A stretch of DNA of 64,000 nucleotides from Exiguobacterium algae (GCF_018617875.1 NZ_JACSKZ010000004.1:62001-126000); one strand, 5' to 3'; numbered from the stretch's first letter, positions 35,051 through 44,437 are shown. Made by a program: numbers and translations. The notes: generated by a model not told the origin, from the letters alone.

Positions 35051-36736
35051 ATGACGACAACGAAGCCATTATCCGACCTAACGATTGCCCAACAAGCGGA
35101 AACATTACCAATCAAACAAATCGGAGAAAAACTCGGACTACAGGAAGAGGACCTTGACCTTTACGGAAAGTACAAAGCCAAACTTTCTTTTGACGTACTC
35201 GAACGGGTCAAAACAAACGAAGACGGAAAGCTCGTTCTCGTCACCGCGATCAATCCGACCCCGGCTGGAGAAGGAAAATCGACAGTTACTGTAGGGCTTG
35301 GACAAGCTTTGAACCAACTGAACAAACAAGCAATCGTCTGTCTACGTGAGCCATCCCTCGGCCCGACCATGGGATTAAAAGGTGGAGCGGCTGGCGGCGG
35401 GTTCAGTCAAGTGCTGCCGATGGAAGACATCAACCTGCATTTTACTGGTGATATGCATGCCATCACGTCGGCCCACAACACGATCAGTGCGATGTTAGAC
35501 AATCACCTTCATCAAGGCAATGATTTAGGGATTGATGTGCGCCGGATCGTTTGGAAACGCGTGCTTGATTTGAATGACCGCGCCTTGCGCCATGTAACGG
35601 TCGGCCTCGGTGGCACCGCGCACGGCATCCCTCGTGAAGATGGCTTTGATATCACGGTCGCATCTGAAATTATGGCGATCCTTTGTCTCGCCGATTCGTT
35701 GTCGGACCTCGAGGAGCGGATCAAGCGTATCGTCGTGGCCTATGACCATCAAAACGAACCGATCACCGCTGAACAAATCGGAGCAGCCGGCGCAGCGACC
35801 CTCTTGTTGAAAGAAGCGTTCAAACCGAACCTCGTTCAAACACTCGAGCAGACTCCTGCGCTTGTCCACGGGGGACCATTTGCGAACATCGCCCACGGTT
35901 GTAACTCGTTGATTGCGACGAAAACCGCATTGAAGCTCGGGGAATATGTCGTCACCGAAGCTGGTTTTGGGGCAGATCTCGGGGCTGAGAAATTCTGTCA
36001 CATCAAGTCACGTGTCGGGGAGTTAAATCCTGATGCGGTTGTACTGGTTGCGACAGTGCGAGCATTAAAAATGCACGGCGGCGTTCCGAAAGACAAGCTC
36101 CATGTGGAAGACATCGAAGCGGTAACAGAGGGGCTTAAATTACTAGCCAAACACGTTGACACGATGAAAAAACTCGGTCTTCCGACTGTTGTCGCATTGA
36201 ACCGCTTCAACTCAGATACAGAAGAAGAATTGTCTACCGTCCTCAATTGGTGTGCCTCAAACAAAATCCGCGCCTCCCTCAGCGAAGTCTGGGCAAGCGG
36301 CGGACTCGGGGGACAAAGCCTGGCTGAAGCCGTCATCGATGCGGTCGAGTCAAACGAAAGTCAGTTGACACCACTTTATGAGTTGACGGACACGATTGAG
36401 CAAAAAATTACAACGATCGCGCGCGAAGTATATGGAGCTGCCGATGTAAACTTCACTCCAAAGGCGAAGAAACAAATGAAAGATATTCAGGCAAACGGCT
36501 GGGCGGATCTGCCGATTTGTATGGCGAAAACACCATTCTCATTATCTGATGATCCGACTAAATTCGGTTATCAACAAGGATTCACGATCACAGTCCGTGA
36601 GTTGAAACCGTCTGTCGGTGCCGGATTCCTTGTCGCCCTAACCGGAAATGTTTTAACCATGCCAGGCTTGCCAAAGCAACCGGCTGCCTTGAACATGGGG
36701 ATTGATACGACCGGAAAGGCGATTGGACTCTTTTAA
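35051..36736 (+). CDS. fhs: Formate-tetrahydrofolate ligase
   Basis: 561 residues. It makes 10-formyl-THF from formate, THF and ATP, feeding purine synthesis. The P-loop TPAGEGKST and the blocks [29 protein letters not shown] and [15 protein letters not shown] are intact. Formate made by PflB in this window is a natural substrate. GGAGGGACTTTTGC precedes the ATG. The hydrolase gene follows within 20 bases and is probably cotranscribed. Confidence 0.97.
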   Translation: MTTTKPLSDLTIAQQAETLPIKQIGEKLGLQEEDLDLYGKYKAKLSFDVLERVKTNEDGKLVLVTAINPTPAGEGKSTVTVGLGQALNQLNKQAIVCLREPSLGPTMGLKGGAAGGGFSQVLPMEDINLHFTGDMHAITSAHNTISAMLDNHLHQGNDLGIDVRRIVWKRVLDLNDRALRHVTVGLGGTAHGIPREDGFDITVASEIMAILCLADSLSDLEERIKRIVVAYDHQNEPITAEQIGAAGAATLLLKEAFKPNLVQTLEQTPALVHGGPFANIAHGCNSLIATKTALKLGEYVVTEAGFGADLGAEKFCHIKSRVGELNPDAVVLVATVRALKMHGGVPKDKLHVEDIEAVTEGLKLLAKHVDTMKKLGLPTVVALNRFNSDTEEELSTVLNWCASNKIRASLSEVWASGGLGGQSLAEAVIDAVESNESQLTPLYELTDTIEQKITTIAREVYGAADVNFTPKAKKQMKDIQANGWADLPICMAKTPFSLSDDPTKFGYQQGFTITVRELKPSVGAGFLVALTGNVLTMPGLPKQPAALNMGIDTTGKAIGLF

Positions 36737-36754
36737 ACATTGGAGGGAATGTTC

Positions 36755-37663
36755 GTGGATGAAATGAAACTGATTTATCCGGATGGGTACGAGACAGATG
36801 TAATGTTCATGAGGGCTGAACATCCGATAGGGAATATATTCCTGTTTCACGGGATGTTGGAACATTATCGAAGATATATTGAATTCGCTCATTTTCTTAC
36901 AGAAAATGGATTTAACGTGTATGCCTGCGACTTGAGAGGGGCAGGTCCGGCCTCTCACGAGCAAGACTATTACGGTCACCTCGAGCCTGAAGAAGGGTTT
37001 CAACAAATGGTCGAGGATGCCCAGTATTTCATAAATCAGTTTCAAGACGAGCTACCGACGTTCGTGCTTGGTCACAGCTTCGGATCGTTGCTTGCCCGTC
37101 GCCTCGGACAAGTGATGGGACAAGTTCTGGCGGGGGTCATCGCCGTCTCGCCCCCTCCCCATTCCGGAGTAGCCGGCTTGTTAGGACATTCCGCCATTTC
37201 CACCGCATTGAAACGAAAAGGCAGCACCCATCGCTCAAAATTATTCGAACGTCTTTTGTTCGGTCGATACAATCTGAAGTTCCTGCCGGCAAGGACGAGC
37301 AGCGATTGGATTTCCAGCTCTCCCGAAGAAGTCGACGCCTATCTAACAGATCAGCATTGCGGCGGCCTTCCTACCCTCGGCTATTTGTATGAAGTGACGA
37401 AAGCTTCGCTCGACGTCACCACGTCCGCCCGCATTCACGAGCACCCGAGAGAGGTCCCGATTTTGTTTGTCGTCGGTGCGGAAGACCCTGTTATTTTTGA
37501 CGGGGAACGGCTAAAGGGCATCATCAAAAAATACCAGGCCGCCGATGTAGAGATCTGCGTCTCTTCATATGATGGTGCGAGACATGAAGTATTGCGCGAA
37601 GAGCAGCGTGAACAGGTATGGGCTGATATCTCATTGTGGCTCGAACAAACTTCAAACCAATAA
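36755..37663 (+). CDS. Alpha/beta hydrolase (monoacylglycerol lipase-like)
   Basis: 302 residues of the serine aminopeptidase S33 / lysophospholipase group. The nucleophile Ser is in LGHSFGS, the oxyanion region is FLFHGMLEHYRRY, the acid is probably in VVGAEDPVIFDGE and the His in YDGARHEVLRE. The GTG start at 36755 has GGAGGG seven bases upstream, better than the ATG at 36740. It probably hydrolyses a lipid ester; the substrate is not known. Confidence 0.85.
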   Translation: MDEMKLIYPDGYETDVMFMRAEHPIGNIFLFHGMLEHYRRYIEFAHFLTENGFNVYACDLRGAGPASHEQDYYGHLEPEEGFQQMVEDAQYFINQFQDELPTFVLGHSFGSLLARRLGQVMGQVLAGVIAVSPPPHSGVAGLLGHSAISTALKRKGSTHRSKLFERLLFGRYNLKFLPARTSSDWISSSPEEVDAYLTDQHCGGLPTLGYLYEVTKASLDVTTSARIHEHPREVPILFVVGAEDPVIFDGERLKGIIKKYQAADVEICVSSYDGARHEVLREEQREQVWADISLWLEQTSNQ

Positions 37664-37670
37664 ATGGTCT

Positions 37671-37699
37671 AACCTCCTTTTTAAAGGAGGTTTTTATTT
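37671..37699 (+). terminator. Terminator of the hydrolase gene
   Basis: AACCTCCTTT-TT-AAAGGAGGTT followed by TTTATTTT. Confidence 0.85.
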
Positions 37700-37834
37700 T
37701 GCCATTTTCATACAGACCGCTCAACCATTTACCTCTTTTGAAAATCTTCTTCTTCTTTCCATTTTTTAAGTAAGTTATACTTAGACCGCAATCATTATTT
37801 CTCAAACATTGAAGCAACCGAAAGGGGTAACATA

Positions 37835-40800
37835 TTGAAACACACACTCTCACGATTCGGTGTGGCGGCTCTTGTATCCAGTACGATTTTAAGCACACTT
37901 GCCCCCATCCAATCATACGCAGCAACATATGCAGGAACGGTGAACACGCCCATCCTAAACGTTCGTTCAGATACTTCTACAACTTCAGACATCGTCGGAA
38001 AGTTAACGGAAGGGACAACAGTTGACGTTTATTCGGTCAATGACGATTGGGCGCAAATTGAATTCGAGGGACAAAAACGCTACGTCTCTTCGACTTACTT
38101 GACTGTCGATACGACTACACCATCAGTAGAGCTTTACGTCGCGGACACTGACGTCAATTTACGGTCATCTATGTCAACTACATCGTCAGTAGTGACGGTC
38201 GTACCAGAAGATGCAATTGTGACATTCGTCTCTGCACACGGGGCGACGGATTCTTGGTTTAAAGTGACTTATGGCACCTACACCGGCTATGTCGCCGCTC
38301 GCTACTTCAATTCAATCAGTACTTCATTTTATGCGAAAGATACCTCTGTCCTTTACGACCAGACCGGGACAGGCGCTTCAAAAATCGCTACCATCCCCGC
38401 TGGTGCAAAAGTGACGTATTTAGATTCATTAGGCGCAACCGGTTCTTGGTTTAAAATCGAATATGGTTCTCTCGTCGGTTATGCGCCGGCCCGCAATTTT
38501 TCGAGTACTTTGTTAACTGCTCAAGCAACGACAGCTTATTATGCGACTCGAAACGCCGCGCTTTATGATCGTTCCGGCACGGGCGCTACGAAAATTGCCA
38601 CGATCCCACTCGGCGCCCAGGTACAACGCATTTATGTGAACGGGCTGGCTACCTCGTGGTTCAAAGTTCAATACGGAAACATCACAGGTTATGCTTCGGC
38701 CCGAAACTTCTCTACGACAAAACCGGAAACTGTAGTCAAGACGACATACTACGCGGTTCGAGATTTAGTCATGTACGAGTCTTCAGCATCTGGTGCAGCA
38801 CGTCTGCGTACGATTAAAGAAGGCACGAAAGTCTCGCAAATCTCTGACAGTAACCTGTCGGATTCTTGGTTTAAAATTGAATATGATGGACTTACCGGTT
38901 ACGCGGCTGCTCGCCACTTCTCCACAAATCCGCCTGAGGTGATTACGGTGACACCGTATTATGCATCAACAAATGTGGCAATGTATGACTCATCCGCTTC
39001 CGGAGCAACAAAAATCGAGACGATTCCACTCGGCGCAAAAGTCGAGCAAATCTCACAAAGCGGGTTATCCGATTCATGGTTCAAAGTAAAATACAATGGG
39101 AAAACGGGTTATGCCGGCTCACGCCACTTCTCGACCACCCCACCAGAGGTGATCACCATCACACCATATTACGCGACGACGAACGTGGCGATGTACGATT
39201 CTTCTGCCGCAGGGGCGACGAAAATCGATACGATCCCGTTCGGTGCGAAAGTCGAGCAAATCTCACAAAGCGGATTGGCCGATTCATGGTTTAAAGTGAA
39301 ATATGACGGAAAGACAGGCTACGCAGGTTCAAGTCACTTCTCGCTCAAAAATCCGGATGTCATCGTACGATCAGACTATTACGCTACACGAGACATCGTT
39401 CTCTATGACCGTTCTGATGCGAACAAAGCAAAAATCGCTGTCATTCCTTACGGCACGAAAGTTGTACAAGTATCCGAATACGGTTTATCGAGCACACTCT
39501 TTAAAATTGAGTATGGCACTTTCACAGGTTATGCAACGGCAGAGTACTTCTCGAAAACGCAACCGCCGAGCGAACGGTATGATACCGAACGTCAGGTAAG
39601 AATAGAAGTAGACGGGGGCGGTCCGCTCAACGTTCGTTCAACGCCAGAAATATTAACAACAAACAAGGTCGGATCCCTCGATACCGGAACACTGGTCAAC
39701 GTGAAACCGATCATCGGTTCGGCTTGGGGACTGTTGACGAGCGGAACTTACGCCGGAAACTACATTCATCTAGGCTACACTGTAACCGTTCCGACGACGC
39801 CTCCGGCCACAGAAATCACAAAAGTCGTGAACTATACAAGTTATCCGATGACGGTACAGGCGATGGCAGATCGACAAGAGGCCGAATTTGCTCAAACAGA
39901 CTTTCATCTGTACGATCCTGCCTACTTGCCACGGGCTTGGGTATCGGTCAGCGGCGAGACTGGAACAATCGTCAAACCGGAGCTAAAGGTCGTCTCCGGG
40001 TTAGGCACCGCATTAAAAATGTCAGCTTCTTCAAGTGCCGCAACGCTTATAACCGTTCCTTCCGGGGGTACCGTATCTTACGTGTCTCGCTCAGGCTCTT
40101 GGTATAAAGTTAAATATGGCACGATGACCGGCTATGTCACATTCAGTTCAGTTATGGGAACTGCTGAAATTTTAAGCAAGCCTCTCTTATCATCTCACGT
40201 GTATGGACTAATCAATCCAGGTGAGCAAGTGAAAATTACCGGACAGGACGGGAACTATTACACGGTTTACTACAAGCGTCCGGCAGGCTACAGTAGACAA
40301 ATTTATGACTACCAATGGCGACTTGCGTCTCCTGAAGAAATCCTGACGTATGTGGATCCGAGTCGAATCGATCCAAACTCCCGTTCGTTCTATCAGTTCT
40401 TAGACTTATCGAAGAGTGCGGGTACGACGGCGACGATCCTGAATAAAATGCTCACGTCAAAAGGATCACTCAGCGGTCTCGGACAGGCATTTGTAGATGC
40501 AGGTAAACAGTATGGGATCAATGAAGTGTATTTATTGTCACATGCTCTCCATGAGACCGGGAACGGAACGTCTCTTCTCGCATCAGGCGTACCGGTCGAC
40601 AAAGATGGAAACGCCTTGATCAACATTTATGGAAATCGTATCTATCCGGAACGAGAAGTCGCAGCAACGGTCTATAATATGTACGGCATTCAGGCTGTCG
40701 ACAGCGATCCGCTCGGACAAGGTGCAAAATACGCATTCCAACAAGGATGGTTCTCACCGAAACAAGCCGTCATCGGCGGTGCGTATTGGATTGGTGCAAG

Positions 40801-40987
40801 CTACATCAACCACTCAACATACAAACAAAATACGCTGTATAAAATGCGGTTTAACCCAGCTGCTCCTGGAACCCATCAATATGCGACGAATATCGCATGG
40901 GCTGCTCTCCAAACGAAACAAATTTATGATGTCTATCAACTTCTTGATGCTTACACGCTCCACTTCGATGTACCGAAGTATCAGTAA
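37835..40987 (+). CDS. Secreted SH3b-repeat N-acetylglucosaminidase
   Basis: 1050 residues. Signal peptide (to ATYA), two typical SH3_3 domains (TPILNVRSDTSTTSDIVGKL, VNLRSSMSTTSSVV), six ~70-residue repeats of one pattern (YYAxxxVxxYDxSAxGAxKIxTIP ... SWFKVxYxGxTGYAxxRHFS), further SH3b units, and a C-terminal glucosaminidase domain (GQAFVDAGKQYGINEVYLLSHALHETGNG, catalytic Glu in HETGNG; YNMYGIQAVDSDP). It likely cuts peptidoglycan glycan strands and binds the wall through the repeats. The start is TTG with GAAAGGGGTAACATA. It is monocistronic. Confidence 0.92.
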   Translation: MKHTLSRFGVAALVSSTILSTLAPIQSYAATYAGTVNTPILNVRSDTSTTSDIVGKLTEGTTVDVYSVNDDWAQIEFEGQKRYVSSTYLTVDTTTPSVELYVADTDVNLRSSMSTTSSVVTVVPEDAIVTFVSAHGATDSWFKVTYGTYTGYVAARYFNSISTSFYAKDTSVLYDQTGTGASKIATIPAGAKVTYLDSLGATGSWFKIEYGSLVGYAPARNFSSTLLTAQATTAYYATRNAALYDRSGTGATKIATIPLGAQVQRIYVNGLATSWFKVQYGNITGYASARNFSTTKPETVVKTTYYAVRDLVMYESSASGAARLRTIKEGTKVSQISDSNLSDSWFKIEYDGLTGYAAARHFSTNPPEVITVTPYYASTNVAMYDSSASGATKIETIPLGAKVEQISQSGLSDSWFKVKYNGKTGYAGSRHFSTTPPEVITITPYYATTNVAMYDSSAAGATKIDTIPFGAKVEQISQSGLADSWFKVKYDGKTGYAGSSHFSLKNPDVIVRSDYYATRDIVLYDRSDANKAKIAVIPYGTKVVQVSEYGLSSTLFKIEYGTFTGYATAEYFSKTQPPSERYDTERQVRIEVDGGGPLNVRSTPEILTTNKVGSLDTGTLVNVKPIIGSAWGLLTSGTYAGNYIHLGYTVTVPTTPPATEITKVVNYTSYPMTVQAMADRQEAEFAQTDFHLYDPAYLPRAWVSVSGETGTIVKPELKVVSGLGTALKMSASSSAATLITVPSGGTVSYVSRSGSWYKVKYGTMTGYVTFSSVMGTAEILSKPLLSSHVYGLINPGEQVKITGQDGNYYTVYYKRPAGYSRQIYDYQWRLASPEEILTYVDPSRIDPNSRSFYQFLDLSKSAGTTATILNKMLTSKGSLSGLGQAFVDAGKQYGINEVYLLSHALHETGNGTSLLASGVPVDKDGNALINIYGNRIYPEREVAATVYNMYGIQAVDSDPLGQGAKYAFQQGWFSPKQAVIGGAYWIGASYINHSTYKQNTLYKMRFNPAAPGTHQYATNIAWAALQTKQIYDVYQLLDAYTLHFDVPKYQ
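38320..39560 (+). repeat. Six ~210-bp tandem SH3b-type repeats
   Basis: Units start near 38320, 38530, 38745, 38950, 39160 and 39370. The fourth and fifth are almost identical at protein level (AMYDSSAxGATKI, AKVEQISQSGL, DSWFKVKY), indicating recent duplication, while the outer ones have diverged. Confidence 0.75.
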
Positions 40988-40990
40988 TCG

Positions 40991-41030
40991 AAAAGAGACA
41001 CGCGCCACTCTGGCGTCGTGTCTCTTTTTA
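40991..41030. terminator. Bidirectional terminator
   Basis: AAAGAGACACG / CGTGTCTCTTT with an inner CGCCA / TGGCG stem, between convergent genes. Confidence 0.85.
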
Positions 41031-41441
41031 TACCCATTCGATTGAATCAATCATGGCTTCGATTTCTACTTTCTCATTCGTCACCTGGTCCGCTACATAC
41101 GTCAAGAACAACAAGCGCGTCCCGTCCGTAAGCGACCAGACGTCTAAATGCATGTCGTCCTCAATGCCGCTCGCGTAAGCCGTCGTCATATTTCCCGACT
41201 CATCCGTCACACTCGGGGCGACTTTCACATCAATCGGGAATTCACCCAAAAAGGTATTCAACTCCTGTAAAGCTGCATCTCGAGGAGCTTGAGCTTCCTC
41301 TGCCTCATAAATCGAAATTTGGAGGGTACCTTGTGCGTCCGACTCCGTAGAATAAAAACTCACATAGTCTTCTTCCTCACTGTATTCGTAGTGCTCGGGG
41401 TAGGACAAACGGAACCACCCGTCGATTTCGTAATCTTTCAT
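41028..41441 (-). CDS. DUF3805-like protein, possible immunity protein
   Basis: 137 acidic residues beginning GWFRLSYPEHYEYSEEEDYVSFYS and including GTLQISIYEAEE. This 'surface exposed membrane-like, YSFY...LQIS' pattern is that of DUF3805 proteins found near polymorphic toxins. The family link is from memory of the pattern and moderate. It is the last of three overlapping minus-strand genes; its start overlaps the stop of the DUF1629-like gene as ATGA. Confidence 0.6.
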   Translation of the reverse strand: MKDYEIDGWFRLSYPEHYEYSEEEDYVSFYSTESDAQGTLQISIYEAEEAQAPRDAALQELNTFLGEFPIDVKVAPSVTDESGNMTTAYASGIEDDMHLDVWSLTDGTRLLFLTYVADQVTNEKVEIEAMIDSIEWV

Positions 41442-41992
41442 GCTGTCTTCTCCTTTACTTGCTTAAATGACAAACCAGTCACCATCCGACCTTGAAGCGC
41501 TACTTTCATTCGCTCGGTCACATAAAAGCGCTGGCTATTTAAATCTTGAGCAATCATATGGCCATATAAATTCATTTGGACCGTCTGATTGGATAAAAAG
41601 TAGAGCCGTTCCGAATTGATCGGACGATACTCGTTTGAATGTTCAAGGTGTTCAATTTCAAAGCGGCGTAATACGTTCAGGGCACAGTAACGGTCTGTCT
41701 TTCCCGTACTCGTGTGAAGTTCAACACGAACAAGCTGGATATCGTAAGGACATAATTTCATAAAAATCGGTCCAACCCGCTCATGGATCAATAAAATCCC
41801 CATATCGGTTTCGAGCACGTCCGGTAACGAACTTTCATCTTGGGAAATGCTGAGAACGACATATGGCCGGTCTTTAGGTGCGAGCAATTCGCCTTTATAA
41901 AACCGAAAACGCTGTATACCTGTCAATACACGAGCTCGCCATGCGCTCCCACGCGCTTCGGCTTCCAGTCGATATAGCCTCTCCTCACTCAC
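41438..41992 (-). CDS. Imm11/DUF1629-like protein
   Basis: 184 residues. The central block YCALNVLRRFEIEHLE, followed by a beta-rich stretch ending RFYVTERMKVALQGRMVTGLSFKQV, resembles DUF1629 (Imm11), a group of immunity proteins that neutralise secreted polymorphic toxins. No toxin gene is adjacent. It lies 2 bases from the upstream gene and overlaps the downstream one. Confidence 0.6.
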   Translation of the reverse strand: MSEERLYRLEAEARGSAWRARVLTGIQRFRFYKGELLAPKDRPYVVLSISQDESSLPDVLETDMGILLIHERVGPIFMKLCPYDIQLVRVELHTSTGKTDRYCALNVLRRFEIEHLEHSNEYRPINSERLYFLSNQTVQMNLYGHMIAQDLNSQRFYVTERMKVALQGRMVTGLSFKQVKEKTA

Positions 41993-41994
41993 GA

Positions 41995-42354
41995 TTACTC
42001 CCCCTTCACTTGTTTAAGTGCATCGATGAACTTTCCCCATTCTAGATTGTCACAAACAATCTTACTTTCCAATCCCCATTCTTCATCAATGGTCAAACGT
42101 ACCTCGTTCGTTTCTTCATGACGAGTCAGTTGAAGGTCACCAATTTTCACTAGTGTTTTTTCAATTTGGAACGTATCGTTCGGTAATCCGATCCACTTGA
42201 TCCGCTTTGCCCGTAGAATCACGAACCATCCCTGATCTTGTTTGATTGAAAAAGTCCATCCCCGGAGAGCGATCGTCGATTCTGTTTGTTTGGACTGTTT
42301 CATCATTTGAAATCCTTCGCCCAGCAGTTTTAAATAAGATTTACGTTCACTCAT
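41995..42354 (-). CDS. Hypothetical protein, first gene of an immunity-like trio
   Basis: 119 residues, soluble, beta-rich with an aromatic core (LRGWTFSIKQDQGWFVILRAKRIKWIG) and a helical end. No family was recognised. The ATG follows AAGGAGAGAAATCAAGT. Its coupling to the DUF1629-like and DUF3805-like genes suggests a shared role. Confidence 0.65.
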   Translation of the reverse strand: MSERKSYLKLLGEGFQMMKQSKQTESTIALRGWTFSIKQDQGWFVILRAKRIKWIGLPNDTFQIEKTLVKIGDLQLTRHEETNEVRLTIDEEWGLESKIVCDNLEWGKFIDALKQVKGE

Positions 42355-42450
42355 ACTTGATTTCTCTCCTTTTTTCTATTATCTTCGTTTCAGTGGCGAC
42401 TTCGCAATAAAAAAAGTTTTTTCAAAAAAGGGTTTGCAATTCGTATCGCA

Positions 42451-42472
42451 TATGCTATTATATTACCGTAAC
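42451..42472 (+). promoter_or_regulatory. Promoter of the tRNA-Gly pair
   Basis: TTGCAA, a 16-17 base spacer and TATTAT/ATTATA stand just before the first tRNA; exact bounds are approximate. Confidence 0.5.
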
Positions 42473-42484
42473 GTTAAACGTTTC

Positions 42485-42558
42485 GCGGGTGTAGTTTAAT
42501 GGTAAAACCTCAGCCTTCCAAGCTGATGACGAGGGTTCGATTCCCTTCACCCGCTCCA
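42485..42558 (+). tRNA. tRNA-Gly (anticodon UCC)
   Basis: 74 bases with an encoded CCA. The acceptor arms GCGGGTG / CACCCGC pair fully, the anticodon loop CTTCCAA gives TCC, and GGTTCGATT forms the T loop. Confidence 0.95.
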
Positions 42559-42577
42559 ATTATTTTATTCACTCAAT

Positions 42578-42651
42578 GCGGGTGTAGTTTAATGGTAAAA
42601 CCTCAGCCTTCCAAGCTGATGACGAGGGTTCGATTCCCTTCACCCGCTCCA
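42578..42651 (+). tRNA. tRNA-Gly (anticodon UCC), second copy
   Basis: Identical over all 74 bases to the copy 19 bases upstream; the two are cotranscribed. Confidence 0.95.
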
Positions 42652-42711
42652 ATATCGACATATACGCGAGGCGGTCTCGCACACATAAATCGCATGGTTT
42701 GAACCTTGCAA

Positions 42712-42746
42712 AAGCAGAAAGTCAATCGACTTTCTGCTTTTTTTGT
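42712..42746 (+). terminator. Terminator of the tRNA pair
   Basis: AAGCAGAAAGTC-AATC-GACTTTCTGCTTT and a seven-T run. Confidence 0.85.
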
Positions 42747-42824
42747 TTCGCACCATAATGATTATTCAAAACATAATCGGGAAAAGAAAGAATGATACAG
42801 ATGACAATCCGAGGAGGAATAACG

Positions 42825-43625
42825 GTGATTCAAGCGAAACTACAGTCTTTCACCATCTACGAAAGCGCCTTGATGCGAACGACCTCTACATTAATTGAAG
42901 CTGACGACTGTCTCATTCTAATCGATCCAAACTGGCTACCTGAAGAAGTCGCTACAATCCGGCGTGATATCGAATTGAAACGCGAAAATAAAGAGTTATA
43001 TGTCATTTATACCCACCATCATTTCGATCATATCATCGGTGCATATGCTTTCCCTGACGCAACAACCATCGCCTCAAAAGCATTCGTTGAACAGGACTCA
43101 TCCGAACAATTGGATGAAATCCAAAAGTTCTACGAGCAGTATTACATCAATCGCCCGATACGGAAACCATCAATCGATCTCGTCATCCAACAAGAGGAGA
43201 CGCTCGAAATCGGTTCGGTTCCCATCACATTTTTCCTGACACCTGGTCACGATGCCACACACATGTCGTTAATGATTGAGCCGATGCATCTATTAATTTG
43301 CGGAGATTACGGTTCAAATATTGAACCGCCTTTCATTGAACATGATTCGGCAGCTTATCTTCGGTCCTTGCAAACTCTCCAGACCGCCATATACGAGTAC
43401 GAAATCCGATGGTTCATTCCAGGTCATGGGGACCTCTGTGATAACCGAAGCGATATGATCAAGCGTCTTAGTGAGGCAGAAGAATACATCCTCGCTCTCC
43501 CACACGAACGTCTATGGTCCCCATCTTGGCCGGAACACGATTTTTTTGACCGCGTTCATGAGCGGAATCGCAAAATGGTCGAGCAACAAGAGGCGGATCG
43601 TCAAGCTAGACAACAAGACTATTAA
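42825..43625 (+). CDS. Metallo-beta-lactamase-fold hydrolase
   Basis: 266 residues with the zinc motif THHHFDH near residue 65, a second His in TPGHDATH, an Asp in ICGDYG and a final His in IPGHGD: a complete binuclear site. The class covers glyoxalase II, lactonases and others; the substrate is unknown. The GTG start at 42825 has GAGGAGGAATAACG, better than the ATG at 42792. Confidence 0.85.
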   Translation: MIQAKLQSFTIYESALMRTTSTLIEADDCLILIDPNWLPEEVATIRRDIELKRENKELYVIYTHHHFDHIIGAYAFPDATTIASKAFVEQDSSEQLDEIQKFYEQYYINRPIRKPSIDLVIQQEETLEIGSVPITFFLTPGHDATHMSLMIEPMHLLICGDYGSNIEPPFIEHDSAAYLRSLQTLQTAIYEYEIRWFIPGHGDLCDNRSDMIKRLSEAEEYILALPHERLWSPSWPEHDFFDRVHERNRKMVEQQEADRQARQQDY

Positions 43626-43660
43626 AAAAATCGCAACGTCTCCCCAAGACGTTGCGATTT
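43624..43660 (-). terminator. Terminator of the 34-aa peptide gene
   Basis: AAATCGCAACGTCT / AGACGTTGCGATTT, with the T run on the minus strand and C residues on the plus strand, so it works mainly leftward. Confidence 0.75.
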
Positions 43661-43674
43661 CCCCCTATGTAAAC

Positions 43675-43779
43675 CTATTTCTTTGTGACGCGTTCTGAGC
43701 GGACCGTGAACATACGGTCAACTCCATAGACTGTTATCCCTGTAAGAGCTAACAATCCAATCATTGCTGAAGAAAACAT
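43675..43779 (-). CDS. 34-residue membrane peptide
   Basis: ATG at 43779 behind GGGGGTATGGTCA opens a 34-codon ORF with one helix (MFSSAMIGLLALTGITVYGV) and a basic tail ending RSERVTKK. It has its own promoter (-10 TATAAT at 43830-43835, minus strand), a cre-like site over the -35, and a terminator. Single-pass peptides of this size often tune membrane enzymes; the role here is unknown. Confidence 0.6.
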   Translation of the reverse strand: MFSSAMIGLLALTGITVYGVDRMFTVRSERVTKK

Positions 43780-43853
43780 TGACCATACCCCCATTGTTCA
43801 CAGTTTCGTCATAATCACCCCGTGATTTCATTATAGAAGAGTAATTTAAAAAA

Positions 43854-43867
43854 AGAAAGCGTTTTCT
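43854..43867 (-). promoter_or_regulatory. cre-like site before the 34-aa peptide
   Basis: AGAAAGCGTTTTCT is a symmetric CcpA-like site matching 12 of 14 consensus positions, about 20 bases upstream of the -10 TATAAT. Confidence 0.45.
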
Positions 43868-44031
43868 TCAATCTTTTTTCACATTTTAATCTACTAAACA
43901 CATTGATATTCCTTCCGATATTCTCTACAAACTCCTTACTCGTTTAAACATGTGTACGTTTTGTGGAATGTGGGAATACACTCAGTAAGGATAAAAAGAG
44001 ACAGAAAGCTGTTCGCCGAGGAGGAAGAGGC

Positions 44032-44238
44032 ATGATTAAGTACGGTACATTGGTAAGGATCGAGGGTAAATATGCCGTATTGAGATGGAATAACGGCTCA
44101 AGTTTTATCCCTCGACGGTTCCTGCCATCCGAAGCACGTGTTGGTGATACAATTGTTCGAGATAATCATCATTATTACCTCGAAGAAGACATGACACCTA
44201 ACTTTGATGCGCTGATTAAACAGCACTATAAAAGTTAA
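44032..44238 (+). CDS. Small DUF3006-like protein
   Basis: 68 residues beginning YGTLVRIEGKYAVLRWNNGSSFIPRRFLPSEARVGDTI: the order 'R.EG..AVL......IPR..LP..A..GD' is that of DUF3006 proteins, small beta-barrels of unknown role. The start at 44032 follows GAGGAGGAAGAGGC. It is monocistronic with a terminator. About 250 bases upstream (43780-44031) hold only the divergent cre and promoter region. Confidence 0.65.
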   Translation: MIKYGTLVRIEGKYAVLRWNNGSSFIPRRFLPSEARVGDTIVRDNHHYYLEEDMTPNFDALIKQHYKS

Positions 44239-44273
44239 ATTCCTTGCCCGAAATGTCGGGCAAGGAATTTTTT
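44238..44273 (+). terminator. Terminator of the DUF3006-like gene
   Basis: AATTCCTTGCCCGA-AATG-TCGGGCAAGGAATT and six T. Confidence 0.9.
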
Positions 44274-44431
44274 ATGTTCCTGCTATACAAATCTCAACAT
44301 GTAAACGATCACATAGGACGTTCGAAATATAGAAACTCGCAATCATGACTATGTAACCACGTGTTCGACTTTCATCCGTTACATTGGATGCTTTTTCATT
44401 TTAAAAATAGGTGAATGAAAAATATTTTTGT

Positions 44432-44437
44432 TACACT
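44432..44437 (+). promoter_or_regulatory. -10 element before the riboswitch
   Basis: TGTTACACT is an extended -10 (TG-T-TACACT); the start would be near 44444, about 40 bases before the aptamer. Between 44274 and 44431 nothing else was recognised. Confidence 0.4.

Noticed and set aside
37835-40987. Repeat-rich protein as a polymorphic toxin for the neighbouring immunity-like genes
   Set aside because: Its C-terminus is a complete glucosaminidase and it lacks an LXG, WXG or other toxin-export domain; the genes are convergent.
42485-42651. tRNA-Gly pair as an attachment site of an integrated element
   Set aside because: No integrase, no partial tRNA repeat elsewhere in the window and no change in gene type across the site; only the duplicated whole genes are seen.
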